Part shown: piece by piece, positions 16,010 through 24,152 of the stretch
Layout: each line of letters opens with the position of its first letter
Numbering within the stretch: position 1 is the stretch's first letter
NCBI RefSeq assembly: GCF_014873915.1
Contig: NZ_JADBEJ010000001.1
Location: 682,001 to 746,000 of the forward strand
Source: Amycolatopsis roodepoortensis
GTDB taxonomy: Bacteria > Actinomycetota > Actinomycetes > Mycobacteriales > Pseudonocardiaceae
Reading direction: 5' to 3'
Length of the DNA: 64,000 nt
Notes under the pieces: model-generated
Told to the model about the DNA's origin: nothing
What the model saw: only the letters and a program-made list of their open reading frames with translations
Database searches by the model: none
Made by a program: the position numbers and the translations under genes

Positions 16010-19000
16010 TGGCCACCGAAACCACCTGGACCGACGTCAAGGCCGTCCTCGACGACCCGGCCGTTCCCGCCGAGCAGAAGACCAAGCTCATCGGCTCGTG
16101 GATGCGGACGCATCCGGCGCCTCCGCCGTGGTCGGCCGACCAGGAGCCCGAGGACATCAAGCGGAAGCGCGAGGAAGCCGAGAAGTACGCGGCCTCCTAC
16201 AACGCCATGCCGTTCTTCGCCTCGGACGACGTCGGCAAGGTCTACGACGAGGCGAAGAAGGCCGGAGATCAGGCCAGCTTCACGCAGAACGAAGAGACCA
16301 AGGCCGTCGACGAAGGCAACAAGAAGCTCGACGGCGTGAAGGAGCCCACCGCGGAGGGCGCCGGGACCAAGACGTCGGACGAGATCTTCGACGCCGCCGC
16401 ACCGGCGCTCAAGGTCTTCCAAACCTTCGGCTCGCTGCTGGCGAAGGTCCCGGAAGACTGCCGCGGAACCTCTCGCGCGCTCGATTTCGACAAGGACATC
16501 CAGAAGCCGTTCGACGAGCAGCGCGGGATCAGTTTCAAGAACTTCGTCGACGACGCCGCGCACTTCAAGACCGGTTCGAAGACCGTGCAGAAGGCCATCG
16601 ACGACACCGGTTCCCAGCTGACCACGCTGTACGGCACCTGGACCGGGAACGCCGCGGACGCCTCGTCGGACAACTACAACGAGAAGATCCTCCCGAAGGC
16701 CAAGAAGCTCTCGCAGACACTGGACAACGCGAGCGAAGCGACGCTGGCCACCACCGCCACGGTGTTCAAACTGTGCAAGGGCAAGGCCGACACGGTGGTC
16801 GATCTCTACAAGGAGATCGTCGGCAAAGCGGATTTCGCGATGGCGCAGAAGGTCATCGCCATCGCCGCCGGGGAGAAGAGCGGCAAGGAGGACCTCGGCG
16901 CGATCGCGGGCTGGATGGACGTCAATTTCGGCTCCAACCTGGTCCAGCAGCTGAACAACGACGGCTGCTGCGACGACGACGAGTTCAAGAAGGCGGGCCA
17001 GAACCTCGCCAAGCAGTGGATCCAGAACCAGTTCATCCCCGAGATGTGGACCATCATCTACGAGGGATTCGCCAAGTCCTGCAAGGAAACCAAGGATTTC
17101 GTCAACCAGGCCTACGACGAGCTCGACAAGGTCATGGGCAAGGTCAAGAACGAGTTCGAAGGCGCGGGCGCCGGTGGAGCCGGTGGCACCGGCGGCGGTC
17201 CCGGCGGCCCTGGCGGCACGGGAGGCGGGCCAGGCGGAACGGGTGGTGGGCCAGGCGGTCAGGGGCCGGACTTCACCGGCGGCCAGGGTGGCACCGGTGG
17301 CGGCCCCGGCGGCTCGGGAACCGGCGGACCTGGCGGTGGGCCGGGTGGCTCGGGAACCGGCGGTCCCGGTGGTGGGCCGGGCGGTTCGGGTCAGGGTCCG
17401 GACTTCACCGGCGGCACGGGCGGCACCGGCGGTGGTCCGGGCGGCGGCCCCGAGGGCGGCTCCGGCGGCGGCCCCGGTGGCGGTGGTTCCGGTCCGGGCG
17501 GCAGCGGTACCGGTCCGACGGGCGACGTCAAACCCCCGCCGGTCCCGGACGTGAAGATTCCCGAGAGCGGCTCCGGATCTCCGGGTGGTTCCGGCGGTGG
17601 TCCGGACACGAACAAGGACCAGACGTCGCCCTCGGGCGTGACCCCGCCGTCGTCGAACGGCGACGAGCAGAAGGCCGCGGCCGAAGAGGCGAAGAAGCAG
17701 GCCGCCGCGGCGGCCGAGAACGCGAAGAAGCAGGCGTCCGAGGCGCTGGGCAAGCTGGGCGACGGTCCGGCCGGTGCCGACCTCGGTGGTTCCGGCGGCT
17801 CCGGGCCGGGCGGTTCGAGCCCGGGTGGCGGCGGCCCCGGTGGCGGTAGCAACACCGACGCCGCGGCCGAAGCCAAGGCGGCGACAGAGAAGGCGAGCGA
17901 GGAAGCGAAGAAGCAGGCTTCCGACGCGCTGAACAAACTGGGCGACGCCCCCGGCGGCATGGGCGACACCGACGGCAAGGACGGTGACTCGAAGGACGGC
18001 GAGAAGTCCGCCGACGAGGCGAAGAAGAAGGCGTCGGACGCCTTGGACAAGCTCGACGGCGAGCTGTCCGGCGAAGACAAGCTGACCGGTGACAAGCCCG
18101 GTGAGGACGGCGACAAGGCCGAGGACGGCGAACGCGAGACCCTCAAGGTCAAGCAGGGCGACACGACCTTCGAAATGACCGAGCCGGACAAAGACGGCGA
18201 GATGGAGATCAAGGTCGGGGACGGTTCCGGGCCCGCCAAGGACTTCAAGCTCGACTGGACCGGTGACGGCGACGAGTCCAAGCTGGGCTCTACTCCGGGT
18301 TCGGACGACGGCAAGCCCGACAAGGACGGCGTCCACCGTCCCGGGCCGGACGGCAAGATCCACATCCAGGACGGCGATGTGAAGATCACCGCCGAACGTC
18401 CCGACGGTCCCTCCGGGCCGACGGTCGTCACCGTCGACGACGGCACCGGCAAGCCGACCACGTACACCCTCGGCGAGGACAAGCCCTCCACCGACAAGCC
18501 CTCCACAGACAAGGCGTCGCACCCGGCGACTCCCGTCACCGGGACGGCGCAGCCCGACTCCAAACCGGCGTTCACCCCGCACCATGGTGGCGGCGGGACC
18601 GTCCCCGACGGGATCCGCGCCGGTGACATCGGTGGCGGTGGCGGTGGTGGTTTCGGCGGCGGTGGCGGTGGTGCACCGTCGATGCCCTTCGAGACCGCGA
18701 GCCCCGCGACGGGCCAATCGCTCAGCGAAGGCGTGCACACCGGCGGCGGTGGGACCCACCAGCCACAGCCCGTGGCCGCGGGCGCCCCGTCCGCCCCGAT
18801 GGGCAGCCCGTCGGGCCAATCGTTCGGCGGGGGCGCGATGCCGCCGATGGGCATGGGTGCCGGCGGAGCGGGCGGCCAGGGCGGAGACCAGGAACGGACC
18901 AACCGCGCGTACCGGATCGAGGGCGAGGTGTTCGACCAGATCAACGAACCCACCGGCCGGATCACCGGTTCGCTGCTGGACGACGAGGATCAGTCGGTCA

Positions 19001-19014
19001 CCCGCAAGCGGTGA
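16009..19014 (+). CDS. 1001-aa Gly/Pro-rich protein with N-terminal WXG-like helical domain
   Basis: Residues 1-380 are helical and charged, with a WXG-like turn GTWTG (Trp211) and a YxxxD motif (Y369 to D373) just before the low-complexity part. Residues about 386-506 are a GGPGG/GTGG repeat. Three copies of a 16-residue amphipathic unit, AKKQAS-[DE]-AL-x-KL, start near 570, 631 and 669. An acidic, threonine- and lysine-rich part and a second poly-Gly stretch (about 875-890) follow, ending in GEVFDQINEPTGRITGSLL. No signal peptide. The build resembles long T7SS-associated proteins of actinomycetes, such as PPE/EspB-like proteins with Gly-rich tails; true function unknown. The GTG start shares one base with the preceding stop. 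Confidence 0.8.
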   Translation: MATETTWTDVKAVLDDPAVPAEQKTKLIGSWMRTHPAPPPWSADQEPEDIKRKREEAEKYAASYNAMPFFASDDVGKVYDEAKKAGDQASFTQNEETKAVDEGNKKLDGVKEPTAEGAGTKTSDEIFDAAAPALKVFQTFGSLLAKVPEDCRGTSRALDFDKDIQKPFDEQRGISFKNFVDDAAHFKTGSKTVQKAIDDTGSQLTTLYGTWTGNAADASSDNYNEKILPKAKKLSQTLDNASEATLATTATVFKLCKGKADTVVDLYKEIVGKADFAMAQKVIAIAAGEKSGKEDLGAIAGWMDVNFGSNLVQQLNNDGCCDDDEFKKAGQNLAKQWIQNQFIPEMWTIIYEGFAKSCKETKDFVNQAYDELDKVMGKVKNEFEGAGAGGAGGTGGGPGGPGGTGGGPGGTGGGPGGQGPDFTGGQGGTGGGPGGSGTGGPGGGPGGSGTGGPGGGPGGSGQGPDFTGGTGGTGGGPGGGPEGGSGGGPGGGGSGPGGSGTGPTGDVKPPPVPDVKIPESGSGSPGGSGGGPDTNKDQTSPSGVTPPSSNGDEQKAAAEEAKKQAAAAAENAKKQASEALGKLGDGPAGADLGGSGGSGPGGSSPGGGGPGGGSNTDAAAEAKAATEKASEEAKKQASDALNKLGDAPGGMGDTDGKDGDSKDGEKSADEAKKKASDALDKLDGELSGEDKLTGDKPGEDGDKAEDGERETLKVKQGDTTFEMTEPDKDGEMEIKVGDGSGPAKDFKLDWTGDGDESKLGSTPGSDDGKPDKDGVHRPGPDGKIHIQDGDVKITAERPDGPSGPTVVTVDDGTGKPTTYTLGEDKPSTDKPSTDKASHPATPVTGTAQPDSKPAFTPHHGGGGTVPDGIRAGDIGGGGGGGFGGGGGGAPSMPFETASPATGQSLSEGVHTGGGGTHQPQPVAAGAPSAPMGSPSGQSFGGGAMPPMGMGAGGAGGQGGDQERTNRAYRIEGEVFDQINEPTGRITGSLLDDEDQSVTRKR

Positions 19015-19034
19015 GCCGGGTCAGGGGAGAACAG

Positions 19035-19433
19035 ATGAGCGCCGATGACACCGCCGCCATGAAGGCGACCCTGGACGGCCTGGTCCGCGAGCAGTCGGAG
19101 CGCCGGGCACTGCGGGACAAGAGGGCCGACGAGATCAAGGCGAGCTCGCAGGAGTTCATGACCAAACAGGTCGCGACCGCCCAGCGGTACGTCGAGCACC
19201 GGCGGGAGCTGGGGCAGCGCAAGACGAAGTCGGGCTGGAGCACCGACCGGTCGCACGCGCGGCCGGGGGCGGCGTCGCCGTTCGAAGACGACCCCGTGGA
19301 CATGGCGGCTCCCTTCGCTTCGGAGCCGCCTGCCCGCCCGGGACGGGACACGCCCCGTCGCGCTCCCCGCGCCCGCCCGGCACCGGCGGACGACGAGGAC
19401 GACGCCTTCCTCAACAACCGCTGGCGCGACTGA
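19035..19433 (+). CDS. Small charged helical protein of the FAAL/T7-like operon
   Basis: 132 residues. A long helix with coiled-coil character (about 1-70, rich in Arg, Lys, Glu, with AQRYVEHRRELGQRK) leads to a disordered Pro/Ala/Arg and acidic tail. I recognise no family. It starts 20 bp after the large gene, with AGGGGAGA as ribosome site, and is the last gene of the unit. Such proteins often act as chaperone or adaptor for a helical substrate, but that is inference only. Confidence 0.72.
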   Translation: MSADDTAAMKATLDGLVREQSERRALRDKRADEIKASSQEFMTKQVATAQRYVEHRRELGQRKTKSGWSTDRSHARPGAASPFEDDPVDMAAPFASEPPARPGRDTPRRAPRARPAPADDEDDAFLNNRWRD

Positions 19434-19530
19434 ACGCCATCGGCACGGGTTTGTCCTTGCCGCCCCGGGGTATCCGGGGCGGTGAGGCGAGCCGGAACGA
19501 GCCGGCCGGATATCCAGGGCGGATGGGTTC

Positions 19531-19986
19531 ATGGTCGACGTGAAGATGACGGTAGAGGCTTCTCCCGAGCGCGTTTTCGAGGTGCTCGCCGACGGCTGGA
19601 CGTACGCGGCGTGGGTCGTGGGGGCGTCCCATATCCGTGACGTCGACGCGGGCTGGCCGGCGCGCGGAACACGCATCCACCACTGCGTCGGGACGTGGCC
19701 CCTCCTGCTCGACGACGTCACCAAGGTGCACGTCGCCGACCCGCCGAGGCTGCTCGAACTCGACGCGCGGGCCTGGCCCTTCGGTACCGCGCGGATCCGG
19801 TTGGAGCTGCGGGAAACCATGCCGGGGACCACGGAGATCCTGATGTCCGAGCAGGCGACCCGCGGGCCGGGACGTCTGCTGCCGGAGGCAGCGCAGGCGC
19901 TCTTCCTGGTGCCGCGGAACCGGGAATCCCTGCGCCGTCTCGCGGACCTCGCGAAGGGCCGCGAAGCCGCTCATCCGCCGGCTTGA
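19531..19986 (+). CDS. SRPBCC (polyketide cyclase/START-like) family protein
   Basis: 151 residues. The opening VDVKMTVEASPERVFEVLADGWTYAAWVVG is the normal start of the SRPBCC helix-grip fold, which encloses a hydrophobic ligand pocket. The protein is likely cytoplasmic and binds or modifies a lipid-like ligand. The ribosome site is weak. Its last 16 bp overlap the end of the convergent SDR gene. Confidence 0.82.
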   Translation: MVDVKMTVEASPERVFEVLADGWTYAAWVVGASHIRDVDAGWPARGTRIHHCVGTWPLLLDDVTKVHVADPPRLLELDARAWPFGTARIRLELRETMPGTTEILMSEQATRGPGRLLPEAAQALFLVPRNRESLRRLADLAKGREAAHPPA

Positions 19987-21029
19987 TCCTGGTGGCTCGG
20001 CCGCCCGAGCCGGATCCGGTCCCGCGGCGGGTCGAGCGGGCGGCTGTCTCCACGTCGCCCGGCGCGAATGGCGGCGAGCAGTTCCTTGATCGTGGCCGCC
20101 GCGTCGTGGCGAGGCCGCCAGCCGAGTTCCGCCCGAGCGCGGCGGGTGTCCACAAGGGACGCTCGATCGGCGAGCCGCAGCCAGGACGGATGCAGTGGTT
20201 GCAGGCCGAGCCGCCAGCTCGGCCAGGCCAGCCCGGTCAGCAGCCGCAGCGGTACGGGAATCCGGAACCCGCCCGCCAGTCCGGCGAGGTCGCGGCTGTC
20301 GAGGACGGGTTCGCCGGCGAGGTTGAACGCACCGGTCGCGCGGCGGTCGAGGATCGCCCGGATCGCTTGTGCCACATCGTCGGAATGCACGACCTGCATC
20401 CGCAGCCCCGGCCACAACGGCACCGGCAGCCATTTGCCGCCGAGCGGCAACGGCGGCGCGAGCGGGCTGAGCAGCCACCCCGAGAACTCGGCCGCGGCGT
20501 CCGGCTGCACGACGCCGCACGGGCGGATCCGCGCCACCCCGATCTCCGGATGATCGCGGCAGAATTCGTCCAATTGGGACTCGAAGGCGGCTTTTCCCGC
20601 GCTGTAGGCGCTTTCGGGGAGACCGTCGCAGGGCCATTCCTCGTCCACCTCGGCCCAGCGGTCCGCCGGGGTGTAGGCGGCGACCGACGACGCGCACACG
20701 ATGTGCTTCACGCCGGCGTCGGCGGCAGCGCGCAGGACGTTCGCGCTGCCCGCGAGGTTGGTCCGGCGCATGGCGGGATCGTCGGCGCGCGGGTGGATCG
20801 CCCAGGCGAGATGCACCACGGCGTCGGCGCCGCCGAAGACCCCGGTCAGCCGCGGCCAGGCGTCGTTCGCGCCGATGTCCTGCTGGACCCACCGGGCCGA
20901 CGAGTAGGGCGCGGCGGTCGTGTCGGGGTGTCGGCGTGCCACTCCGAGCACGTCGTGGCCGTCTCCGGCCAGTGCCCGGAGCAACGCGGTCCCGATGTTC
21001 CCGCTCGCCCCGGTGACGACGATCTTCAT
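19971..21029 (-). CDS. NAD-dependent epimerase/dehydratase (extended SDR)
   Basis: 352 residues. It begins with the NAD-binding motif KIVVTGASGNIGTALLRAL, and a Ser plus YSAGKAAFE gives the catalytic Ser-Tyr-Lys. The start at 21029 is chosen over an in-frame upstream ATG because GAGGA sits seven bases before it. It follows the FAD oxidoreductase by 10 bp and NAT further up, so the three are probably co-transcribed. Substrate unknown, perhaps a nucleotide sugar or a small aldehyde. Confidence 0.87.
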   Translation of the reverse strand: MKIVVTGASGNIGTALLRALAGDGHDVLGVARRHPDTTAAPYSSARWVQQDIGANDAWPRLTGVFGGADAVVHLAWAIHPRADDPAMRRTNLAGSANVLRAAADAGVKHIVCASSVAAYTPADRWAEVDEEWPCDGLPESAYSAGKAAFESQLDEFCRDHPEIGVARIRPCGVVQPDAAAEFSGWLLSPLAPPLPLGGKWLPVPLWPGLRMQVVHSDDVAQAIRAILDRRATGAFNLAGEPVLDSRDLAGLAGGFRIPVPLRLLTGLAWPSWRLGLQPLHPSWLRLADRASLVDTRRARAELGWRPRHDAAATIKELLAAIRAGRRGDSRPLDPPRDRIRLGRPSHQDQAGG

Positions 21030-21039
21030 CCGCGAGTCC

Positions 21040-22623
21040 TCATCGGTAGACGGCGCGGTGCGCGGCACGCACCGTCGCGCGATAGACGGAACCGGCCCAG
21101 CCGTCCCTGGCCAGCGCCGCCCTGGCGGCGTTCGATCCGGGCGCGCCGTGCACCGCGCCGCCGGGATGCGCCGACGCGGACGCCAGGAAGAGCCGGTCGA
21201 TCGGCGTGTCCGCCCGGCCGAGACCGGGGACGGGCCGGAAGAAGAGCTGCTGCTGGATGGCCGCGGTCCCGGCGTTGATCGAACCTTCCACCAGGCTGTG
21301 GTTGCCTTCCTCCAGCTCGGCGGGCCCGGCGATCGCCCGGCCCGCGATCAGGCCGCGGAAACCGGGCGCGTGCTTCTCGATGACCTCTTCCATCCGGTCC
21401 GCGTACCGGCGCAACCGGGAAGGTGACCAGGGCTCGCCCCTCGGCACATGCGTGTAGGCCCAGGCGGATTCGGTCCCGGCGGGGGAGCGGGTCGGGTCCG
21501 CGGTGGTCATCTGCCCGAGCAGCAGGAACGGGTCGTCCGGCACCCGTCCGCAAGCGAGATCGTTGGCGATTCTGGCGAGGCCGTCGAGGTCCGCTCCGAT
21601 GTGGACGGTGCCGGCCTCACCGACTTCGGCGGCGCTCCACGGGATGGGCGAGGACAGCGCCCAGTCCACTTTGATCGTGGCGTCGTCCCAGACGAATCGG
21701 TCCAGATCGGACACCAGCCGCGCGGGAAGATGCGCGGCGCCGACCAGGTCCCGGTAGAGCACCGGAGCGGGTACATCGGCGAGCACGGCCTTGCGGGCAC
21801 GCACCGGTCGTCCGGCCGCGTCCCGGACACCCACCGCCCGGCCACCCGACAGCGTCACTTCGGTGACCGGCGTGCCGCACACGATCTCCCCGCCCTTGGC
21901 GGACAAGCGGTTCACGAGCGCGTCGGTCAGACGGCCCGCCCCGCCTTCCGGCACCGGGAATCCGACGTCCTGGCCGAGCATGGTCAGCAGCCAGCCGAAG
22001 ACACCGCTCCCGGCCTGGTCCGGGCCGAGGTCGGTGTGCATGGCGTTGCCCGCGAGCAGCAGTCGGGCGCCCTCGCCGTCGAACCTCTCCTTGCCGAGGC
22101 CGCGGGCGGTCAGGGTCAGCATCCTCGCCAGCCGGAGCGATTCCGCCGTGCCGAGTGTCTTGAACAGTCGCGCCCCCGACCGCACCGGCGGAAAGGGGCG
22201 CACGATCGCGTCGAGCAACGGCTGGCGCAGACGCCGCCAGTTCGCGTGTTCGGCCCGCAGGTTGTCCGCGTCCCGCTCGTCGAATTCCGCCACGGACCGG
22301 GCCGTGCGGTCGAGGTCGCGGGACTGCAGGACGTACCGGTCGTCGGGCAGCACATGCGCCAGCACCGCCGGCGCGTGCCGCCACCGCAGGCCGTGATCCT
22401 CGAGATCCAGCCCGGCGAGCACCGGCGACGCCGCGCCGAGCGGGTAGAAGGCGCTGTAGACGTCGTTGCGGAAACCCGGTGCGGTGAGCTCCTCGGTCCG
22501 TACCGCGCCGCCGGGCTTGGCGGTGGCCTCGATGACCAGGGTGTCCCAGCCGGCGTCGGCCAGGAGATTGGCGGCGACCAGGCCGTTCGGCCCCGATCCG
22601 ATCACCACGGCGTCGACTTCCAT
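21040..22623 (-). CDS. Phytoene-desaturase-like FAD-dependent oxidoreductase
   Basis: 527 residues. The N-terminal VVIGSGPNGLVAANLLADAG is an FAD Rossmann motif, followed by KPGGAVRTEELTAPGFRND, typical of the CrtI/NAD(P)-binding-8 family. The C terminus has LFLASASAHPGGAVHG and the closing FAD contact. Related actinomycete proteins lie outside carotenoid clusters, and there is no other carotenoid gene here, so a general desaturase or dehydrogenase role is all that can be said. Middle gene of a minus-strand operon, 28 bp after NAT. Confidence 0.87.
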   Translation of the reverse strand: MEVDAVVIGSGPNGLVAANLLADAGWDTLVIEATAKPGGAVRTEELTAPGFRNDVYSAFYPLGAASPVLAGLDLEDHGLRWRHAPAVLAHVLPDDRYVLQSRDLDRTARSVAEFDERDADNLRAEHANWRRLRQPLLDAIVRPFPPVRSGARLFKTLGTAESLRLARMLTLTARGLGKERFDGEGARLLLAGNAMHTDLGPDQAGSGVFGWLLTMLGQDVGFPVPEGGAGRLTDALVNRLSAKGGEIVCGTPVTEVTLSGGRAVGVRDAAGRPVRARKAVLADVPAPVLYRDLVGAAHLPARLVSDLDRFVWDDATIKVDWALSSPIPWSAAEVGEAGTVHIGADLDGLARIANDLACGRVPDDPFLLLGQMTTADPTRSPAGTESAWAYTHVPRGEPWSPSRLRRYADRMEEVIEKHAPGFRGLIAGRAIAGPAELEEGNHSLVEGSINAGTAAIQQQLFFRPVPGLGRADTPIDRLFLASASAHPGGAVHGAPGSNAARAALARDGWAGSVYRATVRAAHRAVYR

Positions 22624-22651
22624 GATCAGGGCATACCCCGGACGGGCGCTT

Positions 22652-23479
22652 TCAACCCCTGCCGTTCGACTTCGCCTGGATGGCCAGCCACGCCTCGTGC
22701 TGCTCTTCGGTCTTGGCCCAGAGGGCGGCCAATTCGCCGGCGCCGAAGTCCTCCACCGGGATACGGAACTCCCGCAGTGTCTCGGCGAACTCGTCGAGAG
22801 AGGACAGGGTGTGGCGCTCGCCGTCGCCGCGTTTGATCGTGCGAGCGCGAAGAGCCAGCTCACGGCCGTCGCGGTGGTGCTGCGCCAGCAGCACCTTGGC
22901 GAACGGGGAGTCCGGCGACGTGATCTCGGGTCGTTCGGCGTAGTCGGTGACCTCGCGGGGCTCGGTGCGGTAGTCGCAGGAGTCGACCGTGCCACCGGGA
23001 TGGTGATGCATCCGCCAGGTGCTGTCGTCGAGGCGCTCGATCCGGAACGGCAGTTCTCCTTGCCGGTACGTGCCTTCCCGCATCGGCAGGGGCTCGAGGA
23101 ACGCGTCGCCGATCCCGGTGTCGGCGAGCCAGGTCTCCCCGTCGACGTCGACCAGCAGGGCGATGTGGTTGCCCCACTGGCCGTCGCCGCGGGTCGAGCG
23201 CAGGACGGCGCCCTCCACGACGGTCACCTCGAATCCGGCCGCCCGCAGCAGAACGGCGAGCGCGCCGTTCATCTCGTAGCAGAGCCCGCCCCGGCCGCGG
23301 CGCGTGAGCTTGTCGATCAAGGCTTCCTGGTCGAGCGGGAGTGTCCTGCCGAGCTGGAGGTCGAGGTTCTCGTAAGGAACTCGCAACCGCCATGCCCGGT
23401 GCAGGTTCCGGAGCGTGGCCGGATCCGGCCGGACGGGCTCGCGGTACTCCAGCCGGTCGAGGAACGCGTCGAGGATCAT
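22652..23479 (-). CDS. nat: Arylamine N-acetyltransferase
   Basis: 275 residues, full length for bacterial NATs. The catalytic Cys is in RGGLCYEMNGAL, His in QWGNHIALLVD and Asp in WLADTGIGD, so the triad is intact. VPYENLDLQLG near the N terminus is another family signature. It moves acetyl (or propionyl) from CoA to arylamines or hydrazines; in some actinomycetes relatives act as amide synthases. It is divergent from a TetR regulator and heads the operon with the FAD oxidoreductase and the SDR. Confidence 0.92.
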   Translation of the reverse strand: MILDAFLDRLEYREPVRPDPATLRNLHRAWRLRVPYENLDLQLGRTLPLDQEALIDKLTRRGRGGLCYEMNGALAVLLRAAGFEVTVVEGAVLRSTRGDGQWGNHIALLVDVDGETWLADTGIGDAFLEPLPMREGTYRQGELPFRIERLDDSTWRMHHHPGGTVDSCDYRTEPREVTDYAERPEITSPDSPFAKVLLAQHHRDGRELALRARTIKRGDGERHTLSSLDEFAETLREFRIPVEDFGAGELAALWAKTEEQHEAWLAIQAKSNGRG

Positions 23480-23499
23480 GGCATCTCCTTGGTTGGATC

Positions 23500-23547
23500 A
23501 ACTCTAAAATTATAGTAACTCTAATTTTGAAGTCGATCCAGTATGCT
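23500..23547. promoter_or_regulatory. AT-rich divergent nat/TetR control region
   Basis: A strikingly AT-rich stretch in a GC-rich region. AACTCTAA occurs twice (23500-23507, 23517-23524), 17 bp apart, and AAAATTA/TAATTTT form an inverted pair. TATGCT (23542-23547) ends seven bases before the TetR ATG at 23555, as in a leaderless promoter. Confidence 0.5.
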
Positions 23548-23554
23548 GACCGTC

Positions 23555-24142
23555 ATGACCGAGCCGGTGGGTTTGCGGGAACGGAAGAAATGGCGCACCC
23601 GGAAGGTGTTGATCGAGACGGCGTACCGGCTTTTCGAACGGCAGGGCTACGACCTGACGACCACCGCCGAGATCGCCGCGGCCGCCGAGGTGTCCACCGC
23701 GACGTTCTTCAACCACTTCGCGACGAAGGAAGACCTCCTTCTCACCGACGACGGCGAACACATCCTGCGCGTGGGCCTGGACGTGCTCGCCGCGCGCGAG
23801 GCGGGCGAGAAACCCGGCGGACTTCTGCGGCGCGCGATGCTCGGCATGCTCGCCGAGGCCGGCGCTGGGCTCCGCGATCCGGCCGACGAGCCCGAGCGGA
23901 TCCGGCTGGAGCTCATCACGTCGGTGCCGTCGTTGCGCGCGACGATGCTGCAACGCGCCTTCGACGCTCAGGAGCGGCTTGCGGCCGCGCTGTGCCAAGC
24001 CTGCGAGATCGACGAGGTGGATGCCGCGGCGCTGGTCGGCGCGGCCACCGGGGCGGTCTTCGCCGCCGGGCGAGCGGCCCTCCGCCTCGGGGCTCCGCTG
24101 GACGAGGCGATGCGGCGGGCGATCGAGCTCGCGACGGCCTGA
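23555..24142 (+). CDS. TetR-family regulator
   Basis: 195 residues. The DNA-binding domain (about 10-57) includes TTAEIAAAAEVSTATFFNHFATKEDLL. The ATG at 23555 is preferred: the -10 hexamer TATGCT ends seven bases upstream, suggesting a leaderless mRNA, while the alternative ATG at 23543 lies inside that hexamer. It is divergent from nat and probably controls the nat operon. Ligand unknown. Confidence 0.88.
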   Translation: MTEPVGLRERKKWRTRKVLIETAYRLFERQGYDLTTTAEIAAAAEVSTATFFNHFATKEDLLLTDDGEHILRVGLDVLAAREAGEKPGGLLRRAMLGMLAEAGAGLRDPADEPERIRLELITSVPSLRATMLQRAFDAQERLAAALCQACEIDEVDAAALVGAATGAVFAAGRAALRLGAPLDEAMRRAIELATA

Positions 24143-24152
24143 CCGGGCGGCC

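Noticed and set aside
16006..18819. 937-codon open frame on the minus strand opposite the Gly/Pro-rich protein gene
   Set aside because: It arises from GC-skewed codons of the real gene on the other strand; the product is Ala/Gly/Arg/Val-rich with no domain and no ribosome site, and the plus-strand gene fits its operon precisely.
21040..22623. Carotenoid biosynthesis gene (crtI)
   Set aside because: The fold is CrtI-like, but no crtB, crtE or crtY partner is present and the operon partners are NAT and an SDR; only the broad family is assigned.
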